The notes below the pieces were generated by a model. It did not search any database. It saw nothing but the letters and a program-made list of their open reading frames with translations, and was not told the origin of the DNA. A program made the position numbers and the translations under genes. Positions 13,578 to 25,503 of a stretch of 64,000 nucleotides of DNA are shown piece after piece. How positions within the stretch are numbered: position 1 is the first letter of the stretch; every line of letters starts with the position of its first letter. The stretch lies in the NCBI GenBank assembly GCA_963693305.1, contig OY855905.1, positions 40,099,895 through 40,163,894 on the forward strand. Direction: 5' to 3'. Source of the stretch: Meandrina meandrites (taxonomy: Eukaryota > Cnidaria > Anthozoa > Scleractinia > Meandrinidae).

Positions 13578-13654
13578 TTGTCTTTATCTAATCGTTTATC
13601 TTCTGTTATTGAAACGATACATACAATTGTTGTGCAAAACTCACGTAGCAATCA

Positions 13655-13935
13655 TAGTCTTTTTTAGGATGCTCGTTTTTTGTCCAACCTTTTTCAACGC
13701 AATTCTCCAATGAACTTTCAACATGCCAAATGCTCGTTCCACTACAGATCGTAGCGCACCGACCTTTAGATTTTAAACTTTCTCCGCTCCTGAGTCAGGC
13801 GTCCTCTGTCCGGGTAGGGTTTCACTAGCCAGTTCGTTTGTGAATAGGCACTGTCGCCAGCTAAAAGGGGCCTTATTTCTGTTCCATTTATATTGCCTGT
13901 TGGACCACTAAGAATTTGCGTTCGCTGCAAGTTCA
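13655..13935 (-). pseudogene. PIF/Harbinger transposase C-terminal remnant (DDE_Tnp_4 type)
   Basis: The minus strand reads a stretch ending INGTEIRPLLAGDSAY and then NWLVKPYPDRGRLTQERRKF before an in-frame stop. The neighbouring frame continues with ALRSVVERAFGMLKVHWRI. The GDSAY segment carries the second catalytic Asp and the VVERAFG segment the catalytic Glu of the DDE nuclease fold, with the L-K-P-Y-P-D spacing of Harbinger transposases. At least one frameshift and several stops make it non-functional, and the N-terminal part with the first Asp is absent. It pairs with the Myb-like remnants to the left as the second gene of one Harbinger-type element. Confidence 0.75.
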
Positions 13936-14366
13936 TAAATCAAACACTCTCTCCTAATTGTCTCAACCATTCCATTTAAAAAATGTACAAAAATTTCACC
14001 TAATAAAACTGCTCAAATTTAATACATCTCTTTCACTGCTTTACATTCTACGCCGCGATTTTCCCTTAAATTAAAGTTCAATTCTGTTCAACTAAAAAGC
14101 CATTTATAATAAACACTCCCAACCGACAAACGATTACAATGAACCAGCAGAAAAGCAAAAAACTTTCAATGCAGCAATATTTTTGAACTCCTACTTATAA
14201 ACAAAAATTATTTGTTCTTTCACAACACGCACAAAATCCGGCGGCCTCACAAAGCAAATCTTGACATGGCGGGAAAAATATTGACATGGCGGGAAAATTC
14301 CGCGGCCTCACAAAGCAAACGCGCATGGAATGCACCTTGGAATGCACCTTCTCCCCCTCGCATATT

Positions 14367-14401
14367 CTCGTGTCGTCATGACAACGTCATGACGACACGA
14401 G
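14367..14401. repeat. Perfect 16-bp palindrome with 3-nt loop
   Basis: CTCGTGTCGTCATGAC is followed by AAC and its exact reverse complement. It lies about 35 bp left of the 14,435-15,229 foldback. Directly repeated CCTCACAAAGCAAA and TGACATGGCGGGAAAA motifs lie just upstream (about 14,240-14,320). Confidence 0.85.
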
Positions 14402-14438
14402 ACAAAAAAAGGCTATCACTTCGATCGTTTCTTTTTAA

Positions 14439-15225
14439 AGTGTATATGACATGAAAAATATTTCCTGCTTATTTGAAAGGCCTTTCGAAATTGAGAAGAA
14501 TGGCGTTCTTCTTTTCGAAATATCTTTTTTTGTTCCAGAGATATTGACATTTTTCTATTATGCAAATTAGATCAGTGATGACGTCATAAGGTTTGCAACT
14601 AAAAAATGGTCAAATAGTGAATAAGCAATATCTCTATAACTATTAAAGCAGTGGTCTTGAAACTTGGCACCACAAATGTGCATCACAAAAGAAATAAAAT
14701 GACACCCTTAGTGTTGTTGCCATGGCAACAGTTTTGCCGCTGGTGCTGTCTCAATAAAACTGAAATTCCCAGTTTTTGTCTTAAACCAAGAACCATCTAG
14801 CGCAGTCAAACTGATGATGGGGATTAAGACAATATGGGAACTATGTCTCTTCCAAGCAGGACCCTTTGTCTTGCTTTAGAGGTTACAAATGGGGATATTT
14901 GGTTTTTTGACAGAGAGAGACTGGAGTTGAAAGAGTTGCTATGGCAACAATACTAAGGGTGTCATTTTGTTCCTTTTGTGATGCACATTTGTGGTGCCAA
15001 GTTTCGAGAACACTGCCTCAATATTTCCAGAGATATATTTCATTCAGTATTTTACCATATTTTAATTGCAAATCTTATGATGTCATCACTTATCTAATTT
15101 GCATAATACAAAAATGTCAATATCTCTGGAACCAGAAAAGATATTTCGAAAAGAAAAACGCCATTCTTCTGTATTTCAAAAGGCCTTTCAAATAAGCAGA
15201 AAATATTTTTCATGTCATATACACT
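14439..15225. mobile_element. Foldback (long-TIR) non-autonomous element, TTAA-flanked
   Basis: The left arm starts AGTGTATATGACATG and the right arm ends CATGTCATATACACT, with TTAA immediately outside on both sides. The arms (about 14,439-14,725 and 14,940-15,225) match along nearly their whole length, including TTGCCATGGCAACA against TTGCTATGGCAACA and a shared TGATGACGTCATAAG-type block. The central spacer of about 215 bp is single-copy here. The arms include no transposase. Transcripts across it would fold into a very long hairpin. Confidence 0.8.
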
Positions 15226-15769
15226 TTAATGTTAGCTACCTTCTGCCAGTGAGTGGTTTCTTAACATTCCTCAAGACATTTTTTTCATCGCTTTTTCGCA
15301 TACCATTTCAACAGTAGTATTAAAGAGGAATAAGTCCACTACTTAGTTGAGACTCAGTACAGTAAGAAGCCGAAGCGAAAATAGATCTGTATTTGAAATC
15401 AGTCTGTTTTAAAAATTGCGTCATGTAACGCGCGCTCTGACTTGTTCAGCGAAGTGAACATGGTTATGACGCATCAGTTCACTTGGTTAGCTTTATTTCA
15501 TGAAAAAAGAAAAGTGGAAAACGGACTCTTGACGTGATGAAAACACAATAGAATGTCTGGGAGAATCCAAAACCGCTTTCGGCTGGCGTTTTACATAAAC
15601 ATATTCCCTCGTGTCTTCAGCAGCTAATGTAAATAAGCGCGCCATTTTCTATCTAAACCGTAGACAAAACAGACAAAACTAATAATATATTATGCTGTTT
15701 TAAGACAGCATAATTTATAATGGTAATTGCACTACGTTGTCGTGCAATTTGGTCTGAAATCATACTTGT

Positions 15770-15816
15770 GATTTCAAAATCGAACGAGCGCACAGCGCGA
15801 GTTCGATTTTGAAATC
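15770..15816. repeat. 16-bp inverted repeat, GC spacer
   Basis: GATTTCAAAATCGAAC and its exact reverse complement are separated by GAGCGCACAGCGCGA. The surrounding 15.6-16.1 kb contains several shorter related motifs (GATTTCAAAAT, TGCAATTT), suggesting a decayed element. Confidence 0.7.
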
Positions 15817-16990
15817 CATTTTAAAACTGCACAATTTAACTGCCCAGATGCAGAATTTTAGTCAGAAGGAATATTTTATTGATCCAATTATTAAAAAAGC
15901 TGCCTTTGGAGCAAAAACTAGTGCGATTTATGATTAAATCACACTGCATTTTCCTGCAATTTGATTGGTTACTTTAAACAAGCCTTGAAATCTAATTGGT
16001 TGTTTTGTTTTAGTGTTCCTTTCTCATTGGTTGGGAAAAGGATGCAATTTAGAGCAAAAAATAGTGCGATTCGTGAATAAATCGTACTTCTGAGAGCCAA
16101 TCAGGTTGCAAGGATCACCAGTGATTTCAAAATGGATGTAATAAAGTTGAAAAACGTTTTTAAATTAAGATTACCAGAAACGTGAATTTGCCATAAATTA
16201 TTCACGTTGGCTTTGACAGGACGTTAGTTTGGACATAATGCTATACTGACTTTACCAGAAATAACACCAAAGCAAATGGCAGTTCCAAAAATGTAAACTC
16301 CTTGCTGCGAGGTTACTATTCAAACTTAGCTTATTGTTATGGTTTGAATTTTCTAACACAATGAAGCTATTGTTGTCCATCCTTAGGGAATTTCCTGTTC
16401 GGTGTCGCCAAATTACATTCGGGTTAAATCGGATCCAGTCGGCACATTGCTGATGATGACACTTTTGTTCCTAACGGGGGCCTACTTCGGAAAGCACAAA
16501 CAACTTTGAATAAAAAGGAAAGCGACGTTTGATGTTCAAATCGTCGGTTCACATTTAAAGTAAGGCAAGGTTTCATGTTCAAGGTCGGTTCGTTGTTCAC
16601 AAGTAAAAAAAAAAGTTAAGAAAGTTTCCATGTTCGAAGCATCGGTTGGAATGCGCGCAGGATAAGCGAGGTTTCATGTTCTAACCGTCTGTTGGAATGC
16701 TCACAAGTTTGAATAAAAAGTTAAGCGAGGCTTTATCTGCTTTATGTTCAAAGCGCGCCTGGGAAAGTGCGTCAGTTTGAATGTTTACAAGTTTGAATAA
16801 AAAGTTAATTCAGCCATTAAAATTGATGACATTTACGTACGTAATAGCAAAATAATAATGCAGCTGTGTTTAAAAGTGGAATTAAAATGAAAATTCATCT
16901 CTACCAAAAGAAAATGAAGGTAGAATTAGAAGCTCTTTTTTCCTCTCATGCAGAGTCGTTATGATTTTCTCCTATCCTTGGATATCCAGG

Positions 16991-17108
16991 GTCAGTTAGT
17001 GGGGGCGAAACAAAGTAAATCCGGCAAAAATCGTTTTCAAGAAGGCTTCTTGAAAACTTTCGCCCGATTTTTGCCGGGTTTACTTCGACTACTTCGTCTC
17101 CCCCTGAC
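16991..17108. repeat. Inverted repeat with arms of about 55 bp
   Basis: GTCAGTTAGTGGGGGCGAAA at the left is mirrored by the CTTCGTCTCCCCCTGAC end at the right. The inner parts pair through CCGGCAAAAATCG / CGATTTTTGCCGG and TTCAAGAAG / CTTCTTGAA. The plus-strand frame over it reflects the repeat and is not a gene. Confidence 0.75.
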
Positions 17109-20100
17109 TTTCGAATGTCAGTTTAAGTATCATGGGCATCCGTGGCATTCTGTTCCTGAAGCAACGTTGCATTTCCTCGTAGCTTAGGCCACCCTCGCAA
17201 AACGAAAAAATTATTTTTTTTTTTGGTTCTCGCCAAGTTAGCCACACAGGAAGCATAACATGAGAAACATTGTTTCCTAGTTTTGCTAGTCCCTTACCCC
17301 TTAAATTTTATCCAAATTAGTTCTTAGCAGCTGCTAAAATTTAACCGAGCACTTCTATAACAAAAAAAGATGTTTTGTAAAACTGTTATATTTAAAGTTG
17401 TTGGAGCCGACTGAGTCTGTAGACTCTGCAGCCGTAGACTTACACAACTGTGTTTTACAAGCGGAATTAAACTGACATTTCCACGCGTAATCAGTAAAAT
17501 GAAAATTCCTCACTTCAAATTTTCAAAGAATTATCTTACCTTCAGATGAAAACGTGTCTTTTCTTTTTTTGTACCGCTCTTTCGGTGTAAAGCGCCCCAC
17601 TGAACCAGGAATTCTATCATCAAGGAAGTTCAGTCTTTCACTGACACAATTGGTAACTATGGTGACAATAACAAGGAATTTCTTGAATGGAATAATATTG
17701 ATATTCTGTCAGCAGCGCCTGTTTGCAAGAAAAACCTCATTTTCCCTTGTTACTGTTTAATCTTCCATTATAAGAATTTTCAACAGTTCTTGAAATGATT
17801 TTTTTTTAATTAAGGTAATTAGAGAGTAACAGAAACAATTTTCGATGACTTAGTACTCGTTTTATCCAAATTAGTTTTAACAACCGCTAAAATTTAAGCG
17901 AGTGCTTTGCTAATAAGATGTTTATTTTCTTATTACGTCAAGCTTTTTTTCTTTTTATTATATTAGTCACCCTTATCCCGCGAGACGAAAGATAGCTGTC
18001 AAAATCACACCTGCATTTCGTTTGCTGCTACACATGTGCGCATTTCAAGCTTAGTATTCACAGTTCCCTTTTACATTCCCGTCCTCTTAGATATGGCTAA
18101 CGCGGGCTCTGGCGACCTACTACATTCGATGGTTCTATTGCGAACTTTCAAGTTCGGTTGCGAAAGTGCTACCATGGCCAGAGTTTGTTCGCTTTTATGG
18201 GGGCGACGGAAGCCAAGGGAGTTTGATAACGCGCCATAAGAATATAACTGTGCGGGAAAAAAACCCGGCTGACTTGTATTCAGTTTAGAAGTGTTTGAAT
18301 TCTATAAGGCTTTGTCTCAAACTTCCCCTAACCCACTCCCTTTTAGATGTGTCCAAGCTACAACAATCATTCACACCCCCTCCCTTACAAAGCCTTGATT
18401 TGTAACACTCATCGCCTCCTAAGAATTTTGTATTTCGCGCTCAGTGATCTGGCTACGCGTCGGTGATTCCTAATTACAGGTGTATTTCCATCAAACAATA
18501 GTTAAGGCCATAAAAGGAGCGACAGTTAGACCTATTGTCCAGCTAAAATCCTAACCAAAAGTTCGATACGGGGGATTCGTTCTCCTCAAGATAAGCGTTC
18601 TTTTTACTGCACCTTGTCAGATATATTATTGATTTTTTGTTCACAGTATGTTCTGTGTTATGTTTGCGTGTTTACCGACCTAAACTTGTATTACCATAAT
18701 TGCAACACTGGCTGCCTGCCCTTTTTAACTTTATAGTAATTTCAGTCAGCCAGACCCCTAATTATTTGTTTATACTTATTACTATTTTTTTCTTTTTGTA
18801 AAAATATTAAGGAGTAAATAAAGTTGTTGTTGTTGCTGCTACACTATGAAAGGTTAAAATATGATGAAATCCGGGCGTCTTTGCAAATTTTAATTACTTT
18901 TTCTTCGACAGCACGCTATGTGTTAGACTTATAAAGAGCAATTTTTGAAGAACGAATTCTGTTATGAATACCATTTCAATTATTGGCACAAATAGTTAAG
19001 TTCTTTGAACATCAAAGGAATAGTCTTTTTTGGCGAAACAGCGCTGACCTTACCAATGAAAGCAGAACACATTTTTGGGGTAATGATGTTCGTCACCTTA
19101 TTTAAAGATCTGTGAAAAGTCAGGATGTGATTAGTGATTATTTATATTGAATAAACGTTGGCTGCTCTCAATTTAATTAGGAGAAGTATTTAAGAATACC
19201 AGTCGCAAACCCATTACAGAGTCAATTATAACCTCCCAAAAGGGAGTAATAAGCCAATGACAATTCTATAGATAAAAGTGCGGGAAACGTTGTTCATGTA
19301 AAGTGACCATTTCATCTGGATTTGCGTCTGATTGGCTAAAAAGAACCACATCTTCGTTACAATTGGTTAGACCACGCTGCACGTATTTCGTGGACCAATT
19401 ATAACAGGCTATATATGATCAGCAAACAAAGCACGAAAGTAAACACCACTAAGGTAAAAGCACTTTACCGTGTTAGGATTATATTTTCGCCTAAGAGACT
19501 GATACACCAGATTGACGCGACAGTCACAGTTTCAACAAGCTTGTTAGTGTGGCGAATTTGGGTTCGTACTATAGCAGTAAGTTTATCCATTTTTCTTCTA
19601 ACAGTCATGTTCTGGTTTATAAGCTTCTTTTTAGAGCATGTTTCTATGATAGCTACGTCCCTCACGGTGCTCCCTTTAAAAAATTATAGCAAAAAGTTCT
19701 CAAGTTTGCCAGGAGTATGACTGTTGAAAACACATCTCAATCTTCACTATTTTCAATTAACCTTGTTTTTTTTTATCGTTATAGTCTTTTCCTTATCTCT
19801 ATAGCCACATTTTGAAATTTCCTTCGATCTTGAAGTAATTTTGGTCACGGAAAAACTGTCAATTACGGTGACATTTCTTCTTCAATCTGTCATAAAACAT
19901 GTTCATTTGGCCTGTCACCAAAGGCTTCCTGTGTGCGTTTTTGGAAGTTCGCGAAACTAATCAAATACTGCATGCTTTTCGGGAATAAATGACTAATGCT
20001 CTATTCTTTCTTTTCTAGTGTTTCAGGCATATAAGATACATTCTCCATATTTAATCTCGATGAGTTGTTTCTTAGCGTTCTTCTCGCATTGATTGGTCTT

Positions 20101-21100
20101 TTCAAAACGTGGTTAAATAGGAAGTCACTCTTTGATACGCATATATGAACTTTTAACGCTTTCTAAGAAGTGAACATAAAATGTCATTTTAACAGTTAGT
20201 ATAAAAAAGAAAAATAAGCTGGCAAAAAGTCTGAAAATTATTTCTAAACGAGATGTTCAAAGATATTTTTCATGAGGTCATCATATTTCCAATGCTTTTG
20301 ATTGTATTTTCTTCTTTTAACGGTGAAAAACACAATCTTAGGGGCCTAAACTTCCAATAAATCGAATCTAATAAGCTTATGGAAAGTTGAATATTTTTTG
20401 CATGCCAAATTGGATCGGCTCCTAAGCATTATGTTGTTTCAAAATCAAATTATAAGTTGCCCTAATGGACATATTCCAACCGGACCTGGGCCGTCAGTAA
20501 CATCTTTTAATATGACAATACTACTAATTCTTTTCCAAACTTGAACTATTAACATTTAAATCTAGGATGCGGTTAATTGACGTTATGCCGGGTAAGGGTA
20601 TATTCCGGATTATTCCTGAACACTGTGCCATCCATCCGTATGTACATAAAATGATTTTTCCTTTTTAGGAATAATGGTCCACGATTTCTCTGTAGAAAGA
20701 ATTGATATTTTCTCTGGTGAAAGCACTTTTTGTAAATGCGAGTGTCACGGTACATTTTCCACATCCCCTCGTTAAACCTATGCAAGTTGTGTGGAAGTTG
20801 TATGTCAGATTTTCTTCTGACATACCCCACCCCCACGCGCTTTTTTCACATAATTACATCTTAAACATTTTCTCTATACGGGGAAATAAACAGCTGTTTG
20901 TCCTTCTCTGAAAATCAAAAACAGAGTTTAAAACACACGGGACGTGTTTTCCTCCAATAATTATCTCACTGATATTACCCTGTAAAATAGAAAAGTACAA
21001 TTTTTATAGATTTAGACCACTGCAAAAACCATGTACGATCAATACTTGTTCTACGTTGGATCAAACTAGATCGCGACCAGTCAACATAAAACAAAAGATA
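17109..21100. other. Gene-poor stretch with a possible LINE 3' tail near 18.6-18.84 kb
   Basis: No coding region is supported. Near 18,700-18,840 the plus strand ends ATTAAGGAGTAAATAAAGTTGTTGTTGTTG, a short simple-repeat tail typical of CR1/L2-type LINE 3' ends, but no reverse-transcriptase codons precede it, so the assignment is weak. The frame at 19,415-19,720 has hydrophobic runs but no recognisable family. Confidence 0.4.
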
Positions 21101-22027
21101 GAAATACTGCAAGGACTGGTCAGACAACGTGAAAAGGCGTAAATACAATATTTCGGCTGGCCAACACCAGCCTTCTTCAGGTTTATTGAATGAAACGCGA
21201 ATTTATATGGTTTTTATATAATAAGCCAGAAAAAATATGACATGGCTACGTGATGTGTAAAAATACAGAAAGATCACGATGAAATAAATACGGAAATACA
21301 GTATAATAGAAATAAGGAAAAAGCTGTTTAGATTTCATTTCGTCTCTTATGTTAAGACCGGCAGGCTCCATTTCCGTTTTATTGAATAAAACGCGAATTT
21401 ACATGGTCTTTATACAATAAGCCGGAAATAACATGACATGGCTGCGTGGTGTGTAAAAATACAAAAAGATCTTAATGAAATAAAAACGGAAATACAATAT
21501 AATAGAAATAAGGAAAAAAATACATTTCGTCCCTTATGTTAAGACTTGCAGGCTCCATTTCCGTTTTATTGAATAAAACGCGAATTTACATGGTCTTTAT
21601 ATAATGAGCCGGAAATAACATGACATGGCCGCGTGTTGTGTAAAAATACAGAAAGATTTTAATAACATGAAAACGGAAATACAGTATAATAGAAATAAGG
21701 AAAAAAGATTACATTTCGTCTCTTATGGCTCTATTTCCGTTGTTAATGGAAAAAACTGTTGCCTGCAGGTCTTAACATAAGAGACGAAATGTAATCTAAT
21801 CAGCTATTTCCTTATTTCTATCATACTGCATTTCCGTTTTGATTTCATTATAATCTTTCTGAATTTTTACACATCACGTAGCCATGTCGTGTTATTTCCG
21901 GCTTATAATATAAAGACCATGAAAATTCGCGCTTCATTCAATAAACCTGAAGAAGGCTGGTGTTGGCCAGCCGAAATATTGTATTTACGCCTTTTCACGT
22001 TGTCTGACCAGTCCTTGCAGTATTTCT
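21101..22027. mobile_element. Foldback element with internal tandem repeats and hammerhead-like motif
   Basis: The left end GAAATACTGCAAGGACTGGT pairs with the right end ACCAGTCCTTGCAGTATTTC. The pairing continues through the CAATATTTCGGCTGGCCAAC segment for about 200 bp. Between the arms are about three copies of a roughly 190-bp unit, starting at ATTGAATRAAACGCGAATTT near 21,185, 21,381 and 21,568. Both arms include CTGAAGA, then a GC-rich hairpin, then GAAA (plus strand 21,947-21,981, minus strand 21,180-21,146), the arrangement of a hammerhead core but with one extra A. Penelope-like elements are known to carry hammerhead motifs in their terminal repeats. The element ends about 200 bp before the start codon of receptor R1. 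Confidence 0.7.
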
Positions 22028-22226
22028 GTAATAGAAAGGTGTTTAAAATACATGAAGTTTTAAGGTAATCCTGATTATAATATAAGTTGTTAAATGAAAA
22101 TGTTTGCTTTAATGATATTACCTACCAGCTTCTTCTTCGTCTCCTTTTATTTCTTCTCAGAAAACATAAAACGGGATTGAAGCCATTCTCAGTTTTCTAT
22201 TTGTAACTGACGGAAACCTGTCTGCA

Positions 22227-22530
22227 ATGGCAAACAACACCACAAGTTTGAATGTCACAGCAGTTGGACCGCTGACCCCTCCATGTGCCTTCCGTCCTTT
22301 CAACAATATCGAGATTTGGCTTCAGGTGACTTCCTTCTTTGTTATTATCGCCTTGTCGATCATCGGCAACGTCATCGTGATTGCAATTATAAAGAAAAAC
22401 AGACGCATGCACATTCCGACTAACTACTTTATCGTCAACCTGTGCGTTATAAACCTGATAATCATGTTAGTCAACATAGTACCGGACATCCAGGGAAGAA
22501 TAGCACCAGAGCTTGGGTTTGCTGTCCGTG
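22227..22530 (+). CDS. Class A GPCR R1, exon 1 (N-terminus to TM2)
   Basis: The first exon runs from ATG at 22,227 to the donor G|GTAAGT at 22,530/22,531 (phase 1), encoding residues 1-101. The extracellular N-terminus has N-glycosylation sequons (N-N-T, N-V-T) and no signal peptide. TM1 (about 33-55) has the family G-N-V. TM2 (about 70-88) reads FIVNLCVINLIIML, so the position normally held by Asp2.50 is Asn. The start matches that of the paralogue R2, and about 50 bp of 5' flank is also conserved. The exon continues at 26,358 after a 3,827-bp intron enlarged by insertions. Confidence 0.9.
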
Positions 22531-24283
22531 GTAAGTGTACATTTGTTTGTTGGTCACGCTGCACAAGTAAAAAGAGGTCAATCAATGAGCAAATCATAGT
22601 GCAAGTTCAAGCTATTCCTTGGGGGAGGTGGAGTACTAAAAATGGCTTAGGTGAGACCTACGAACCCAAACCACTTTTCAGATTAACCATAGTTCATCAA
22701 CCTATGCGGTGAGACCAACAAACCTATTGACTTTTTACGACTATTTTGCAGAATGCAAAATAGGAGTTTAGTTAGCGAACGAATGCACCCGTCGATGGGT
22801 CGGTGGGTCGGTCAATCATTCCTTCCTTGGGCCGTAGACCCTTGTGTGTAATTCCGCTGACCAAAGCATAACTGAACTTTGACGCATATTAAATTTATGT
22901 GAAACTAAGTGAAATAGTGATAAGATTTCAATCAACTATGTTACGATCGTCAGGTACAACCGTGCTCTAATCAGTGTTTGAAAAAAAGGAACCAAGAAAA
23001 CATTCTGCGTCGTGTTGTTATGAAATGAGCACGGGCTCATAACAGGCAAATTTTCCCAGCAAGACGCTAAAAACATTCACACGGAATGTTTTGATCGATG
23101 CACTAATGCATCAACTTTGAATGGCTACCCACAGTCATATTCCCTAGGTGAAATGTCGAGAGGACTGGAGCTCTTGAAACGAATTTACAGCTGTTTTCCT
23201 CCGGCGACGCAACGATATTTCAAGTTGTAAAAATACTTCGCGATGCGATGTGATTTCATGTAATTTCAGCTTGTAAAAAATCGTCCTTCGTCCTTAGCCA
23301 AAGTTAAAAATAATAATAAAAAGCACATAAGAATGAAAAAAGGACCTGAAATTTTGAAATTTTTTTGAAATTTCGTTATTTCGCCCATCCAAGTACTAAC
23401 CCTTCCCGACAGGGCTTAACTTCTGGATGGGTGTCAGTGGGGCTACAAGACGATTGGAGCTCTTTAAACGAATTTACAGCTTTTTTTCCTTCCGTCGATC
23501 CGTTGCAGCTGCATTGGGGATTACAATTCCCGGTTTTAATGGATCTTTCTAACAGTTTAGCACTTTTTTTTGTTAAAATTGTTTTAATTTTATAGCTGAT
23601 TTTATATAAGCTTGTATAATCTTATAGCTAATTTTATAGGTAAGGAAAGCACCGGTTCTCGTCATCCGATCCCTGAAGTTAGGCCCATGAAAAGCGGAAA
23701 CAAAGGAATTGTTTGTTACCATGTAGCATTTTTCATTGCTCATACTTTTTATTTGTGAAAGCAAAACAGAACTTCGACCTAATGTAATTAAGTAATCGAA
23801 TTGCAAGGTCGCTGAACAATCATAGCCCATGTCCCAGTGGAACTTGCACAGGATGAAATAGTTTTCCTCTATTTTCCAATAATGGCATTTGTAAGGTGTT
23901 TGCGAAATTTTAACTTCATTTCCAGACACAAACACACTTGCCGATGGTAATTCCCGCGCGAAACGTTTATTTAACAAGACGACGCCAAAAATTTATTTTC
24001 TCAAAATACTAAAAATTACCTCGCATTCTAACTTTTTTTATTCGCTCGAATTTTTACTTTCCTTCTAAAGAACTTCCTTTCGGTCTCTCCCATCTCACGG
24101 CCACATAAAAAATTTCATGCTTTTTGACTTTCACAAATCCAAGTTTTTCTACCGGGCAAATCATGAAATAAGTAGTAATGGAATGACAGTGTTTGCCCTT
24201 TTGCTGTTTAATTATTATTTTTTTTACATAACAGCCTTTAAACAAAGTTCAAAAGGTCATCATTAAATTGACGGGAGCATTTA

Positions 24284-24984
24284 GGGCCTGTTTACATGGA
24301 GGTGGGGGACCCCGGGTAGGTGAGGTAACCCGCCCAGCCGTGGTCGAAAAATAGCTCGCGTTTACATGCAATCTTATCACCCCGGGGTCCCGGGGTTAAC
24401 TTCCTTGAGAAAATAGTGTGGCGTAGATTTCTTGTTTTTTTTTTTTTCTCACAGCATGATTTTCATTGGCAGAGACAACGTTTTTCGTTGCTTTGTGTTA
24501 TCGACTGATCTCTAAGTAGAGAAGAAGCGCGTGCTTCGATCGGTCCTTCACTTAAAGCATCACTTGAAATTTGAATACCTTCAGATTCTTCCTGATTGCC
24601 ATCTTGATTGCGGCCTTCGACACTAAGCAGATGCACCCGGCGAAAAAGCTCCCCATGCTGATATCCTCGAGACTGAAACATGTTGTTGCGGTTCCAATAT
24701 GGCGGGCGTTTGGTTGTTGGTTCGGATTTGGCGCGTTTTGGTAACATGAACCGACCCCGGGTAGGCGGGTTACCTCACCTTGAAACGTTTACATGGCAAA
24801 AAGCGACCCCGGCTGGGAGGGTTACCCTACCCAGCAGACCGGGCAACCCGCCTAGGCGGGTTACCCCACCTATCATGTAAACACGATCGAGAAAAAATGA
24901 GAGTTTATATGGAGAGGCGGGTTACCCCACCTAGGCGGGTTACCTCACTTGCCCGGGGTCCCCCACCTCCATGTAAACAGGCCC
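24284..24984. mobile_element. 701-bp MITE with about 50-bp terminal inverted repeats and TTA target duplication
   Basis: The left end GGGCCTGTTTACATGGAGGT and right end ACCTCCATGTAAACAGGCCC are exact reverse complements. Complementarity continues through GGGGGACCCCGGG and GAGGTAACCCGCC. TTA stands on both sides (24,281-24,283 and 24,985-24,987), the 3-bp TWA target preference of PIF/Harbinger. The right half has several copies of a 12-bp AGGCGGGTTACC motif. No transposase is encoded. The interior frames are not recognisable. Confidence 0.85.
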
Positions 24985-25049
24985 TTAAACCGATTTTACG
25001 CAGATTCAAGTCACAAAGGGTTTACAAATACAACGGAATGAAATCAACT

Positions 25050-25053
25050 AAAA

Positions 25054-25104
<51 letters not shown>

Positions 25105-25106
25105 AT
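25050..25106. repeat. (AAAT)n microsatellite
   Basis: About 14 units of AAAT inside the R1 intron, bounded by two copies of AAATCAACTAAAAT. It lies just to the right of the GC-rich MITE. Confidence 0.9.
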
Positions 25107-25435
25107 CAAATCAACTAAAATTGCAAAATCTTTTTTGGCTGAAAATGGTAAAAAAACCTGAAGTTAAAATGTTGAAATGAACAACATGTTTCTCTCAACT
25201 GTCATGCATTTTTGTGCCAAATTTTCATCGTTTCTGCTGTTACTGCTGGTCATACTTTATCATGCAAAATAGAGACCTTTGATTTAGATTAAACAAAGCT
25301 CTAAGTGTTTTTGCTGCATTTTTAATTTTCTAGTCCTACCTTTTTATACAAACACTGTCGCGAAAAACATTAATTTGACAATTTATTTAATTTGAAAATT
25401 TAACAGAGAAAGTAAGACAATTCTCAGATATGGAT

Positions 25436-25503
25436 AGCCTCCCACGCAGTCCTTTTTAGAAGAGATCGGCCAATCTCCCTTAAAAACGACTGCGTGGGAG
25501 GCT
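25436..25503. mobile_element. 68-bp miniature inverted-repeat element
   Basis: AGCCTCCCACGCAGTC at the left and GACTGCGTGGGAGGCT at the right, nearly the whole length being two arms of about 20-25 bp. AGATATGGAT stands on both sides (25,426-25,435 and 25,505-25,514), consistent with a target duplication of about 9-10 bp. It lies inside the second insertion of the R1 intron. Confidence 0.75.

Larger units (their letters stand above)
11279..13644. repeat. Young tandem duplication, two units of about 1.18 kb
   Basis: The unit starting GTCGGCGGTGAGGAGGTTC at 11,279 starts again at 12,460 and runs to GTGCAAAACTCAC near 13,644. The copies are almost identical, with scattered substitutions and small indels. 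Each unit contains one terminal-repeat arm of the 9,334-11,691 element followed by a broken Myb/SANT-like gene. Both copies carry the same premature stop, so the gene was already dead when the block duplicated. Confidence 0.85.

Noticed and set aside
18036..19720. Short hydrophobic frames that could be taken for receptor fragments
   Set aside because: None shows GN of TM1, a DRY-like motif, CWxP or NPxxY, so there is no support for a receptor pseudogene.
23573..23977. 134-codon minus-strand frame in the R1 intron
   Set aside because: No recognisable domain and antisense to an intron built of insertions. Chance length in A+T-rich DNA.
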